From assembly GCA_009783205.1 (NCBI GenBank), contig WRHO01000009.1, forward strand, positions 1 through 61,946: a DNA stretch of 61,946 bases, read 5' to 3'. The notes beneath the pieces were generated by a model. That model did no database searches and was not told the origin of the DNA. It worked only from the letters and a program-made list of their open reading frames with translations. This document shows, piece after piece, positions 35,388 through 44,550 of this stretch. The DNA is from Oscillospiraceae bacterium. GTDB lineage: Bacteria; Bacillota; Clostridia; Oscillospirales; Ruminococcaceae. Position 1 is the stretch's first letter. Each line of letters starts with the position of its first letter. A program made the position numbers and the translations under genes.

Positions 35388-36372
35388 AGATAAAAAAGAG
35401 GTAAAAAAGACTAATGCGAGCGTATTTATTCCGCACTTAGGTTGTCCGCATAAATGCTCGTTTTGTAACAAAAACGCTATTACCGAAAAAGAAAAGTCGG
35501 TATCCTCCGCCGATGTACATTCTATTTTGGAAAATCATGCGCGCTCTCTCAAACGAAGGGGTATGACCGCGGAAATTGCTTTTTTCGGGGGAACATTTAC
35601 CGCCCTCAATGAACAATATCGCGGGGAATTATTACAAATAGCAAATGAATATATAAAACGCTCCCCCGATATATTCGTAGGGATAAGGTGTTCGACCCGT
35701 CCCGATTATGTAACCGACGAGATTTTATCAATGCTTGAGGAGTACAATGTGACCGCCGTCGAACTCGGCGCGCAGAGCATGGCGGACGACGTTTTAGCCG
35801 CCAATAATCGCGGACACGCTTCCGACGATGTTCGCAAGGCGGTCGGGCTTATAAAAGCGCGCAGGCACAGGTTTGAATTAGGGCTTCAAATGATGACGGG
35901 GTTGTATAAGGATACAATTGTAAAATCGCTTTACACCGCCGACGAGCTGATTAAGCTCAAGCCCGATACGGTTCGTATATATCCCACCGTCGTTTTTGAA
36001 GGAACCGAGCTTTATAAAATGAAACATACGCCGTTTACACAAGAAGAAACGATTGAGCTTTGCGCGCAAATATACGGGCGTTTTATAAGCAACAATATAA
36101 GAGTTATACGCATAGGCTTGAATTACGGGGGGAACGTAATCGGCGAATTAAGTATAAGCAGATATTATTATAAGAAAATGCTCGATTTTATGGGCGGCGC
36201 GGACTTCGGCAACCCCGACGCGCCGAGAAAATTTAAAATTTTTACCGATAAACGCAATATAAGTAAAATTAACGGACACAAATGTGAGAATAAAATAAAA
36301 CTCGAGAAACTTGGGTTCATATATAAAATAAAAGAGAAACCCGGAGCAGAATTAGAGATTTATGAGGTTTAA
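35377..36372 (+). CDS. Elp3-like radical SAM protein
   Basis: 331 residues. The [4Fe-4S] motif is CPHKCSFC (CxxxCxxC) at about residues 24-31, followed by AFFGGTFTAL. The fold resembles the radical SAM half of Elp3/YhcC proteins, without an acetyltransferase domain. Product unknown; tRNA or protein modification is a guess from the neighbours rnc and smc. The only candidate start I see is TTG 35377, inside the rnc end, with weak ribosome-binding signal. Conserved in this place in Clostridia. Confidence 0.82.
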   Translation: MTIRDKKEVKKTNASVFIPHLGCPHKCSFCNKNAITEKEKSVSSADVHSILENHARSLKRRGMTAEIAFFGGTFTALNEQYRGELLQIANEYIKRSPDIFVGIRCSTRPDYVTDEILSMLEEYNVTAVELGAQSMADDVLAANNRGHASDDVRKAVGLIKARRHRFELGLQMMTGLYKDTIVKSLYTADELIKLKPDTVRIYPTVVFEGTELYKMKHTPFTQEETIELCAQIYGRFISNNIRVIRIGLNYGGNVIGELSISRYYYKKMLDFMGGADFGNPDAPRKFKIFTDKRNISKINGHKCENKIKLEKLGFIYKIKEKPGAELEIYEV

Positions 36373-36423
36373 ACAATAGAAACCTGTATTTAGTAAACCA
36401 TCATTGAAAGGAAGATTAGTTCA

Positions 36424-39400
36424 ATGCGTTTTAAAACATTAGAAATTCAAGGCTTTAAATCGTTTCCGGACAAAACCGTATTGACTTTTGATTCAAAGAC
36501 AACGGCGGTTGTCGGAAGTAACGGCAACGGAAAAAGCAATATAAGCGACGCTCTTCGTTGGGTTATGGGGGAACAGGGGGCGAAGACACTTCGCGGCGAT
36601 AAGATGGAGGACGTTATTTTTTACGGAACACAAACCCGAAAGCCTATGGGGTTCGCAAAGGTAACGCTCACTATTGATAACGCGGACAGACGTCTCCCCT
36701 TAGACAACGATGAGGTAACTATAACGAGAAAGCTTTATCGCACGGGCGACAGCGAGTACATAATCAACGGGGAAAAAAGCCGCCTTAAGGATATAGGTAT
36801 TTTGTTCATGGGAACCGGATTGGGGCGAGACGGCTACTCGATAATAGGACAGGGGCGAATAGAAGAAATTGTCAACTCTAAGGCGGCGGGAAGAAGGGAG
36901 CTTTTTGAAGAAGCGGCGGGGGTGTCGAAATTCCTCCACCAAAAGACACAGGCGGAGCGCGACCTAAAAAATACAGATGAAAACCTTTTGCGTTTATTGG
37001 ATATCGAAAACGAGCTTCAAGCGAGGATACCCGTTTTGAAAAAACAATCCGAAAAGGCAAAAAAAGCCTTCGCTTTACAGGAGGAGGAGCGCGCATTGAG
37101 CGTCGCGGTGAGCGTTCGCGAGTTAGAGCGAATTGACGACGACATAGAAAAAACCGAGAATACAATCTTGCAAAATCAAGGTGAGTGTGAACATTTCGAT
37201 AGAGAGATTACCGAACTCGAAAACGAAGCCGACGGGATTTTTAAAGCAAAACAAAACACAGACGCACAAACCGATAAACTAAGGCGCAGAGGCGATACCG
37301 CTAAAGACGATATAGCCGAAGCGAAACAAGAAATTGCCGTTATGGAGAACAATATTCTTCGTAATAATGCGGCGGCGGATATTCTGCGCTCAAGGGCAGA
37401 GGACAAAAGCCGCGAATTGACGGAGCAGATAAAAGACGCAACCGCTATTATCGCCGAACAAGACGCAAAGAAAAAAGAATTGTTGAACAAAAAAGACGCG
37501 CTTAAAGACGAATTGACCGAGCTTAATTATGAAAAAAGCGAAAATGAAAACAAACAATCGGGGTATTCGCGCTTGTACGAATCAAAGGCGACAAAAAGAG
37601 ACGAGCTTTTTAATTCCCTCGAGGATATCAAAAAAGAACATCATCAAAAGAAAATGCGCTTAGACCTTCTTTCCGATATTGAGCGTTCAATGACGGGATA
37701 TTATTCGAGCGTTAAAGCCGTTATGACCGCGGCAAAGTCCAACCGTTTCGGAAATGCGTCGGTAATAGGGACGGTCGCCGATGTCATTGATGTGGCGGGC
37801 GATTATTCGGCGGCGGTGGAAATTGCGTTAGGCTCCGCGTTACAGGATATTATTGTCGCCAACGAAAGCACAGCCAAACGCTGTATCAACTTTTTGAAGG
37901 AGAATAGGGCGGGGCGGGCGACCTTTTTGCCGCTTACATCAATAAGGGGGAGCGTTTTAAGCGAACAATTCGCAGACGTCAGAAATGAAGACGGGTTTAT
38001 CGGAATAGGACACGAAATAACGCGGTACGACCCAAAATTTGCCGAAATAATAAAATCGCATTTGGGGCGAACGGTATTTGCGGAAGACCTCGACTCGGCT
38101 ACAATTATTGCAAAAAAATACGGCTATAAATTCAAAATCGTTACCCTCGACGGACAGGTGATTAAGGCGGGCGGCTCTTTTACGGGCGGCTCTTTGAAAA
38201 AAGCGGAGGGGATTATAAGCCGAAAACGAGAAATTGAAGAGTTACAGAAAACGGCGGCGGGGTTTGTCGAGAAAATCGAGCCGCTTAAAGCGCGATATGA
38301 CCAATTAGCGGCAGAATGTGCTAAAATGAAGTTGGAGCTCGAGGGGTTCGGCGAAAATTTAACCCGTATATGTAATGAGGAAATACGCATAACGGCGGAA
38401 ATTAACGGCTCGGATAATCTGTTAAAACAATTTGAGGAACAATTGTCGGATTCCGAAACGGCTATGGAGCGATATAAGTCAAAGCTCATTCAAGAACGCG
38501 ACGAGATGTTGAACGAGATAACCGAGCTCGAACAAAAGAGCGCGGAGTTTGAAGCGGACATCACGGAAAAACAAAAATTAATAGAGGAGATTGACTCGCT
38601 CGCCGTCGAAAATAAACAGGAGATTGAAAGGCTTATTCAAATTAATTCCGGTTATGAAAAAAGAAGCGCGGAGATTCACGGTGAAATCCGCGAAAAAGTG
38701 ACCCACAAGGAAGCGTTTTCGACCGCGCTCGCAACAGCCGTCGAACATAAATCGGGGCTTATCACTAAGGGCGAAGAAATAAAAGCGGCTTTGTTTGACG
38801 ATTATAAGCTCACCCCCTCCGAAGCACTTGAGCTTTCGGCGGGATTAAAGGATATTACCGATATAAAAGAAACGCGCGCAAAGCTAAACGAAATAAAGCG
38901 AAGCTTATCCGCGTTGGGCAACGTCAACTATACCTCAATCGAAGAATACACCGAGGTTACCGAGCGATATGATATATTAAGTAAACAGTTGGACGACGTT
39001 CGTAAGTCAAAGGCGGAGATTGAAAAGCTAATCGCCGATTTGACCAACGATATCCGAACAAAATTCTTAGAAAGCTTCAACGATATAAGCGGACATTTCA
39101 GCCGTATTTTCACAGAAATATTTGCCGGCGGCGAGGCGCGACTCGAGCTTACCGATACCGACGACGTTCTTAACTCGGGTATCGAGATTTATGCCGCGCC
39201 TCCCGGAAAGCTCCCTAAAAGCTTAATGCTTTTATCCGGCGGCGAAAAGGCGTTGGTCGCAATAACGCTTTACTTCGCAATTTTAATGCACAGACCGACC
39301 CCGTTTTGTATGTTGGACGAGGTTGACGCGGCGTTGGACGAGGTGAACGTAATAAAATATATCAACTATTTGAGCCGATATTCCGCGGCGACCCAATTGA

Positions 39401-39525
39401 TGATGATTACGCACAGACGCTCTACAATCGAGGGGTGCGACGTTTTATACGGCGTTTTTATGCAGGAAAAGGGCGTTTCGCGATTGTTTAAACACGAGTT
39501 GAACGATATTGATATTAATAAATAA
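36424..39525 (+). CDS. smc: Chromosome segregation protein SMC (short form)
   Basis: 1033 residues, shorter than the usual about 1180. Walker A GSNGNGKSN at 31-39, arm coiled coil to about 440, hinge with FGNASVIGTVADVI...GSALQDIIV to about 580, second arm to about 880, signature LLSGGEKAL at about 936 and Walker B FCMLDEVDAALDE, then ITHRRSTIEGCDVLYGV. All ATPase parts are intact; the loss is in the arms. It compacts and segregates the chromosome with ScpA/ScpB. GAAAGG precedes ATG. A terminator follows at 39539; the usual ftsY does not follow. Confidence 0.95.
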   Translation: MRFKTLEIQGFKSFPDKTVLTFDSKTTAVVGSNGNGKSNISDALRWVMGEQGAKTLRGDKMEDVIFYGTQTRKPMGFAKVTLTIDNADRRLPLDNDEVTITRKLYRTGDSEYIINGEKSRLKDIGILFMGTGLGRDGYSIIGQGRIEEIVNSKAAGRRELFEEAAGVSKFLHQKTQAERDLKNTDENLLRLLDIENELQARIPVLKKQSEKAKKAFALQEEERALSVAVSVRELERIDDDIEKTENTILQNQGECEHFDREITELENEADGIFKAKQNTDAQTDKLRRRGDTAKDDIAEAKQEIAVMENNILRNNAAADILRSRAEDKSRELTEQIKDATAIIAEQDAKKKELLNKKDALKDELTELNYEKSENENKQSGYSRLYESKATKRDELFNSLEDIKKEHHQKKMRLDLLSDIERSMTGYYSSVKAVMTAAKSNRFGNASVIGTVADVIDVAGDYSAAVEIALGSALQDIIVANESTAKRCINFLKENRAGRATFLPLTSIRGSVLSEQFADVRNEDGFIGIGHEITRYDPKFAEIIKSHLGRTVFAEDLDSATIIAKKYGYKFKIVTLDGQVIKAGGSFTGGSLKKAEGIISRKREIEELQKTAAGFVEKIEPLKARYDQLAAECAKMKLELEGFGENLTRICNEEIRITAEINGSDNLLKQFEEQLSDSETAMERYKSKLIQERDEMLNEITELEQKSAEFEADITEKQKLIEEIDSLAVENKQEIERLIQINSGYEKRSAEIHGEIREKVTHKEAFSTALATAVEHKSGLITKGEEIKAALFDDYKLTPSEALELSAGLKDITDIKETRAKLNEIKRSLSALGNVNYTSIEEYTEVTERYDILSKQLDDVRKSKAEIEKLIADLTNDIRTKFLESFNDISGHFSRIFTEIFAGGEARLELTDTDDVLNSGIEIYAAPPGKLPKSLMLLSGGEKALVAITLYFAILMHRPTPFCMLDEVDAALDEVNVIKYINYLSRYSAATQLMMITHRRSTIEGCDVLYGVFMQEKGVSRLFKHELNDIDINK

Positions 39526-39538
39526 AAACATCTAAAAA

Positions 39539-39567
39539 ACTCCCCCCTTTGTAAAAAAGGAGGGAGT
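39539..39567. terminator. Terminator after smc
   Basis: Stem ACTCCCcCCTTT/AAAGGaGGGAGT with a GTAAA loop and one central mismatch. Confidence 0.85.
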
Positions 39568-39594
39568 ATAAGACCGCCGCGACGTGGTATGACA

Positions 39595-39723
39595 TATAAA
39601 ACCCGCACTACGCAGGGTGGGTTAAAATTCACCTGTGGGTTCACGCTCCCTTCGTCCTGTGCGCTTGACACAGGGAGGTCTGCAATCCGCCGACAGAGTA
39701 GAAATCCCAAGTTCAATGTGTTG
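39595..39723 (-). ncRNA. Candidate structured small RNA (6S-like shape, unproven)
   Basis: No ORF. On the minus strand: TATAAT at 39725-39730 (poor -35), then ACTTGGG pairing with CCCACAGGT, TCTG...CAGA, a GC-rich hairpin CCTGTG-TCAAGCG-CACAGG closed further by CTCCC/GGGAG, and a final AACCCAC...GTGCGGGTT hairpin followed by TTAT, which looks like a terminator (39600-39623). A long hairpin with an open central bubble recalls 6S RNA, but the length (about 130 nt) is short and no diagnostic 6S sequence was confirmed. It might instead be a processed 3' region of the DUF1292 transcript. Confidence 0.38.
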
Positions 39724-39763
39724 GATTATATTGAACCATACTTAAACGCACGAAGCAGTTCAT

Positions 39764-40060
39764 TCAATCGCCTTCGTCCTCGAACATTTTTAAAAATTTC
39801 GCCCCGATTTTTTCGTACATATCGTCCTCGTCAACCGTTGCGAGAAAGACCTCGTCCCCCTCTTCCACCTCTTTCAAAATAGTGAACTCCGCCTCTTTTT
39901 CGTCGTCTTCCTCTTCTTCCTCATTATAGGGAATAAGTGCTAAATAAACCACGCCCTCGTGTTCGAGTTCGCCTATTATCTCGTGTTGCGCGCCGTCGAG
40001 GTCAATAACCTCTCGAAAATCGTCATTATCTAAAACTTCGTTTTGTTTTAATTCCGCCAT
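39764..40060 (-). CDS. DUF1292 protein
   Basis: 98 residues from MAELKQNEVL. DUF1292 proteins (YrzB-like) are short acidic Firmicute proteins of unknown role: DDFREVIDLDGAQHEIIGELEHEGVVYLALIPY and FTILKEVEEGDEVFLATVDEDDMYE. Highly acidic, with a run of about 10 Glu/Asp in the middle. A start 5 codons upstream (40075) is possible. Neither Shine-Dalgarno is strong. Confidence 0.85.
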   Translation of the reverse strand: MAELKQNEVLDNDDFREVIDLDGAQHEIIGELEHEGVVYLALIPYNEEEEEDDEKEAEFTILKEVEEGDEVFLATVDEDDMYEKIGAKFLKMFEDEGD

Positions 40061-40228
40061 TATATTAATCCGCAATGAAACTATTGCGCCTTTCCGATTG
40101 ATTATTCTTTTAATATTAGTCTATCACGATTGGTCGTAAAAGTCAATAAGAAATTTCGGGCTTTTTTTCCAATTTTTGTATTTCGGGCAACTTTCGGGCA
40201 ATCTTTAAACAATTTTTTGAAGCTTTAC

Positions 40229-40255
40229 TAAAGTTTCCCTTTTTATTGCCGATAT
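40229..40255 (+). promoter_or_regulatory. Sigma-D (FliA, sigma-28) promoter
   Basis: TAAA (40229-40232), exactly 15 nt, GCCGATAT (40248-40255): a full match to the flagellar sigma factor consensus. No sigma-A pair fits better here. The gene begins 59 bp downstream. Confidence 0.82.
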
Positions 40256-40313
40256 ACATATAATTGGTTTAATCGGCTTAACTAACCAAGAAACAAGAAA
40301 GGCGGTGAGCTTC

Positions 40314-40895
40314 ATGGTAACGGGAACGAACACAAACGCGGTGTATAAACCCGCTTGTGTCAATCCGCACGCGAAAAATCCGCGCTCGACATATGTTAAT
40401 TCGGATATTTCTAAATTTTTAACCCTTCCGGGTGCTTGTCACCGCGCTAAATATGACACCTTTACCCCGCCCGAAGACGAGAACTTACCCGAAATCGTTT
40501 TGGAGAAAAATACGGAGGAAACGGTCGTTGAAGAGGGGGAATCAAAAGAAAGTGAATTGACGCGTCTTTTGAAGGAATCGGAATCGACGGCGAAGGTTGT
40601 GGATACATTAGGAAAAGCGTTAAAAATTATGTCGCGTATAATCGCGGGCGATATTGTACCCGATAAGGACGACAGATTTTTGTTGGAAAACTACCCCGAA
40701 ATGCATCTTAAAGCGTGGCTTTTAAGGCGACAAAGGGAAGAAGAGGATATTAAAAAGTACAAATCGGTGCTTGACGAAAAGGATAATAATATGTACCCCG
40801 TGTTCGCGAACGCCGACGCAATTTCCGCGCCGAGCGGGTTTGAAGCGTCATATGCGGCGGTTAATATGCTCGCCGATTTAGATGTTTGTGTATAA
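40314..40895 (+). CDS. Unknown soluble protein, likely motility regulon
   Basis: Unrecognised, 193 residues from MVTGTNTNAV. N-terminal about 60 residues have a Cys-containing, Pro-rich stretch. An acidic linker (ENLPEIVLEKNTEETVVEEGESKES) follows, then helices (LTRLLKESESTAKVVDTLGKALKIMSRIIAGDIVP) and KAWLLRRQREEEDIKKYKSVLD. No membrane span or signal peptide. Start chosen at 40314 because AAAGGCGGTGA stands in front; GTG at 40305 lies in that signal. The promoter assigns it to the flagellar/chemotaxis regulon. The helical C-terminal half could suit a flagellar chaperone. Own terminator at 40912. Confidence 0.75.
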   Translation: MVTGTNTNAVYKPACVNPHAKNPRSTYVNSDISKFLTLPGACHRAKYDTFTPPEDENLPEIVLEKNTEETVVEEGESKESELTRLLKESESTAKVVDTLGKALKIMSRIIAGDIVPDKDDRFLLENYPEMHLKAWLLRRQREEEDIKKYKSVLDEKDNNMYPVFANADAISAPSGFEASYAAVNMLADLDVCV

Positions 40896-40911
40896 ATATA
40901 ATAACAATAAT

Positions 40912-40945
40912 AAATTGAGCGTTTTTAACATACGCTCAATTTTTT
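40912..40945. terminator. Terminator after the sigma-D gene
   Basis: Stem AAATTGAGCG/CGCTCAATTT with an 11-nt loop, then a T run. Confidence 0.9.
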
Positions 40946-40959
40946 TATTATTATAAGCA

Positions 40960-40988
40960 TTGACAACGAGAAATGTTAGTGATATAAT
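40960..40988 (+). promoter_or_regulatory. pheST promoter
   Basis: TTGACA (40960-40965), 17 nt, TATAAT (40983-40988): perfect consensus. The leader is about 137 nt and holds a GC hairpin (GGGGCGGCTCTGCCGACCC, 41054-41072) resembling the centre of repeat D. Confidence 0.85.
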
Positions 40989-41131
40989 GAAAAATACATT
41001 TAAAATTACAGATAAAACTACAGAAAGTACAAAAGTTTGAATAAAAGTTGCAGGGGCGGCTCTGCCGACCCGAAACTGGATAGGCTTTTATTCGTAGAGG
41101 TTTTATATCTCGTAAAGGAATGGTCATAAAA

Positions 41132-42166
41132 ATGGATATAAATTTAAAGGAACAGCTTGCGGAGCTTGAGCGGCGGGCTTTATCGGCAATAGAAGCCGCC
41201 GATTCTGTGAAAGCGATTGAGGACGCGCGGGTTGCTTTTCTCGGAAAAAAGGGCGAGCTTACCGCCATATTAAAACAAATGGGTAAGCTTTCCGCAGAAG
41301 AACGCCCGATTATAGGACAGGCGGCAAATCAAGTTCGCGAAACATTTGAGGGCGCGTATTCAAAAAAGATTACCGCTTTAAAAAACGCAGATATGCTTTC
41401 GCGGCTAAAAACCGAAGGACTCGATATAACATTGCCGGGGGTGCGGCGAAAAATGGGTTCGCGACACCCTTTACGCATTGTACTCGATGAGGTGAAGGAG
41501 ATTTTCGCCTCAATGGGTTATACTATGGTATACGGGCCGGAGGTTGAGGAAACAAAATATGTCTTCGATATGCTCAACACCTTTGAGGGACACCCCGCCC
41601 GCGATGAACAAGATACTTTTTATATTGACGACAAAACGCTTTTAAGAACACAGACGAGTTCTGTACAAATACGCACAATGTTGAAGAATAAACCGCCCAT
41701 TGCTGTAATAAGCCCGGGCAGAGTTTACCGCTGTGACGAGGTTGACGCAACACACAGCCCTATTTTCCACCAATGTGAGGGGCTTGTCGTTGATAAGGGG
41801 CTGACCTTCGGCGATTTAAAAGGAACGCTCGAGGCTTTTTTTAAACGATTGTACGGAAACGATATAAAGCTGCGTTTTCGCCCGCATCACTTTTCGTATA
41901 CTGAACCGAGCGCGGAGGTTGACCTTTCTTGTTTCAAATGCGGCGGAAAGGGCTGTGGCTTTTGTAAGGGCGAGGGCTGGATAGAAATGCTCGGTTGCGG
42001 AATGGTTCACCCCGCCGTGCTTCGCAATTGTGATATTGACCCCGATGTATTTACGGGGTTTGCGTTCGGAATGGGCATAGAGAGAATCACGCTTATGCGG
42101 TACGAGATAGATGATATGCGATTACTTTATGAAAACGATACGCGCTTTTTAAGACAATTTAATTGA
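41132..42166 (+). CDS. pheS: Phenylalanyl-tRNA synthetase alpha subunit
   Basis: 344 residues. N-terminal coiled-coil arm (1-90) for tRNA, then the class II core: motif 2 PGRVYRCDEVDATHSPIFHQCEGL, FRPHHFSYTEPSAEVD and motif 3 GFAFGMGIERITLMRY. A four-cysteine insert (CFKCGGKGCGFCKG) is common in clostridial PheS. The ATG at 41120 lies on the AAGGA signal, so MDINLKEQL at 41132 is chosen (12 nt spacing). Heterotetramer with PheT, 39 bp downstream. Confidence 0.96.
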   Translation: MDINLKEQLAELERRALSAIEAADSVKAIEDARVAFLGKKGELTAILKQMGKLSAEERPIIGQAANQVRETFEGAYSKKITALKNADMLSRLKTEGLDITLPGVRRKMGSRHPLRIVLDEVKEIFASMGYTMVYGPEVEETKYVFDMLNTFEGHPARDEQDTFYIDDKTLLRTQTSSVQIRTMLKNKPPIAVISPGRVYRCDEVDATHSPIFHQCEGLVVDKGLTFGDLKGTLEAFFKRLYGNDIKLRFRPHHFSYTEPSAEVDLSCFKCGGKGCGFCKGEGWIEMLGCGMVHPAVLRNCDIDPDVFTGFAFGMGIERITLMRYEIDDMRLLYENDTRFLRQFN

Positions 42167-42205
42167 AAAAATCGTCAGAAAATATAAATAAATAAGGAAA
42201 GACAA

Positions 42206-44548
42206 ATGAATTTATCGCTAAACTGGCTTAACGATTATGTAAACACAGAAGACATTGATTTACCGCGACTTGCTTCGGGGTTAACAATGTCGGGTTCAAA
42301 GGTAGAAAAGTACAAAAACCTTTCCGAACCGCTTTCGCGGATTATAACGGGAAAGGTTGTACAGATAAAGAAACACGAAAACTCCGACAAATTATGGATT
42401 TGTACCGTCGATATCGGCAATAGCACCGTACAAATAGTGACGGGGGCGCAAAACGTGACCGAGGGGGCAATTGTTCCCGTCGTGCTTAACGGCGGGGTTG
42501 TTTTAAACAGACAAGACGGAAGCGTAACTAAAATCAAAAAGGGTAAGCTTCGCGGCGAGGTAAGCGAGGGTATGCTGTGCAGTCATGATGAATTAGGGAT
42601 AGACAAAGCGGAATTACCTTATATAAAGGAAGACGGAATCCTTATATTGAGCGACGACCCCGATTCGAGCAATCTGCAAATCGGGGAATCGGTGTTGGAG
42701 TTTTTAGGGCTTGACGACACGGTGATTGAGTTTGAAATAACCAATAATCGCGCAGACTGTCTGTCGGTTACGGGTTTGGCGAGAGAGGTTTCGGCTACCT
42801 TTGATTTGCCCTTAAATATACCCGAACCCGAATTTAACGGGTGCGACGGCGACATTAAAAGCCACATTTCCGTAGAGGTCGATAATACACAATTGTGTTC
42901 GAGATACATGGCGGGGCTTGTAAAAAACGTCAAAATTGAACCGTCTCCGAGGTGGCTTACGTCGCGGCTAAAGGCACAGGGGGTACGCCCAATTAACAAC
43001 ATTGTCGATATTACCAACTATGTTATGCTCGAATACGGATATCCTCTTCACGCTTTTGATAAGCGGTTTATCGAGGGTGGAAAAATAGTTGTCAGAAGCG
43101 CAAAGGAAAACGAAAAAATCACCCTTCTTGACGGGAACACCGTAACGCTTTCCCCCGACGTACTTGTCATTGCGGACGAAAAAAAGCCGGTTGCTGTCGC
43201 GGGAGTAATGGGGGGGGAATTTTCCGGAGTTGTTGACGATACCGATACCGTGGTATTTGAAGCCGCCTGTTTCGACGGTGTGAGCGTTCGGAAAGCCGCA
43301 AAAAAAATAGGGCGGCGAACCGAGTCGTCGTCGCGATTTGAAAAGGGGTTAAACCCCGTCAATGTCAAAACGGCACTTTTCAGAGCTTTACAGCTTGTGG
43401 AAGAATTAGGCTGCGGAGAGGTTTGTAAAAGCTTCATTGACCGGGTACATTTTACGGCGGTCGAGAACAAAGTTGCACACGATTATAACGCAATTAACCG
43501 TTTTTTGGGCGCGAATATCCCTTCGGAAAAACAAATTGAGATTTTTAAGAAATTGGGGTTCGGATATTGTGACGAGAGTAAAGAGGTTGTTGTTCCAAAA
43601 ACGCGTTATGATATTAGCCTTCCGTGTGATTTGGCAGAAGAGGTAGCGCGCATTTACGGCTACAATGCCGTTGAATCGACCCTTCCGCGATTAAACGGCA
43701 ACGGTTCTGTCGCCGCGGCATTATGGGAGCGTAACGTAAACAAGCTCGTGAACGTATTGACGGCACAGGGGTGCCGCGAATGTGTCACATACAGCTTTGT
43801 TTCATCAAAGATGGCGGCGGAAAACGCAATTAAAATCCGCAACCCCTTCGGTGAGGAAACGAGCGTAATGCGTACCTCTATGATTCCGTCCATGTTAAAG
43901 GTAATAAGCAATAATATAAACAACCGCAATGTTGAGGCGCGGCTTTTTGAAATAGGGCGGGTGTATTCGCCGCAAAAAGAAGCCGACGCTTTATGCGTAG
44001 GTTTATACGGAAAAGACGAAAGCTTTTTTGAATTAAAGGGGATTTTTGAAGAAATATCGACCGCGTTTAAAATTGAAGCAAATATTAAACGTATGACCGA
44101 TTCGCCGTTCCACCCCGGTCGCGCCGCAAATTGTAATTACGCTAAATTTGGGGAAATAAGCCCGCTCGTTTTAAGCGAATACGGTATAAACGAAAGGGTG
44201 TACATTGCCGAAATTTATTTGGAAGAATTGTTTGAAAGGTCGGAAAACAAAACGAGCTATAAACCCATTCCGAAATATCCCGCGTCGTCTCGCGATTTAT
44301 CGCTTATTTGCGGTCTCGAAACATCTTGCGGCGAGGTCGCCGATATAATCAACGCCGCCGGCAAAAAACATTTGGAAAGCGTCGAATTTTTTGATGTTTA
44401 TTATAAAGACGATATGAAAAGTCTTTCATATAAATTGACGTTCCGAAAGCCGGACGGAACCCTCACCGACGAAGAGGTTGATTCGGCAATAAAAAATGTT
44501 CTCGGAAAATTAGAAGAAAATAATATTAAATTAAAAGGAATGGTTTAA
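42206..44548 (+). CDS. pheT: Phenylalanyl-tRNA synthetase beta subunit
   Basis: 780 residues, normal length. EMAP-type tRNA-binding domain at about 40-150 (GKVVQIKKHENSDKLWICTVDIG), B3/B4 editing domain (MLEYGYPLHAFDKR, KIGRRTESSSRFEKGL), B5, a catalytic-like core and the ferredoxin-fold anticodon-binding domain at the C-terminus (PIPKYPASSRDLSLIC to the end). AAGGAAAG precedes ATG. Follows pheS; the next gene starts 2 bp after its stop. Confidence 0.96.
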   Translation: MNLSLNWLNDYVNTEDIDLPRLASGLTMSGSKVEKYKNLSEPLSRIITGKVVQIKKHENSDKLWICTVDIGNSTVQIVTGAQNVTEGAIVPVVLNGGVVLNRQDGSVTKIKKGKLRGEVSEGMLCSHDELGIDKAELPYIKEDGILILSDDPDSSNLQIGESVLEFLGLDDTVIEFEITNNRADCLSVTGLAREVSATFDLPLNIPEPEFNGCDGDIKSHISVEVDNTQLCSRYMAGLVKNVKIEPSPRWLTSRLKAQGVRPINNIVDITNYVMLEYGYPLHAFDKRFIEGGKIVVRSAKENEKITLLDGNTVTLSPDVLVIADEKKPVAVAGVMGGEFSGVVDDTDTVVFEAACFDGVSVRKAAKKIGRRTESSSRFEKGLNPVNVKTALFRALQLVEELGCGEVCKSFIDRVHFTAVENKVAHDYNAINRFLGANIPSEKQIEIFKKLGFGYCDESKEVVVPKTRYDISLPCDLAEEVARIYGYNAVESTLPRLNGNGSVAAALWERNVNKLVNVLTAQGCRECVTYSFVSSKMAAENAIKIRNPFGEETSVMRTSMIPSMLKVISNNINNRNVEARLFEIGRVYSPQKEADALCVGLYGKDESFFELKGIFEEISTAFKIEANIKRMTDSPFHPGRAANCNYAKFGEISPLVLSEYGINERVYIAEIYLEELFERSENKTSYKPIPKYPASSRDLSLICGLETSCGEVADIINAAGKKHLESVEFFDVYYKDDMKSLSYKLTFRKPDGTLTDEEVDSAIKNVLGKLEENNIKLKGMV

Positions 44549-44550
44549 AA

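Noticed and set aside
36700-37165. Antisense ORFs inside smc
   Set aside because: Typical shadows of a long coding frame, with no independent start signal.
40995-41119. T-box riboswitch for pheST
   Set aside because: The conserved AGGGTGG...CCGCG antiterminator sequence and a terminator before pheS were not found.
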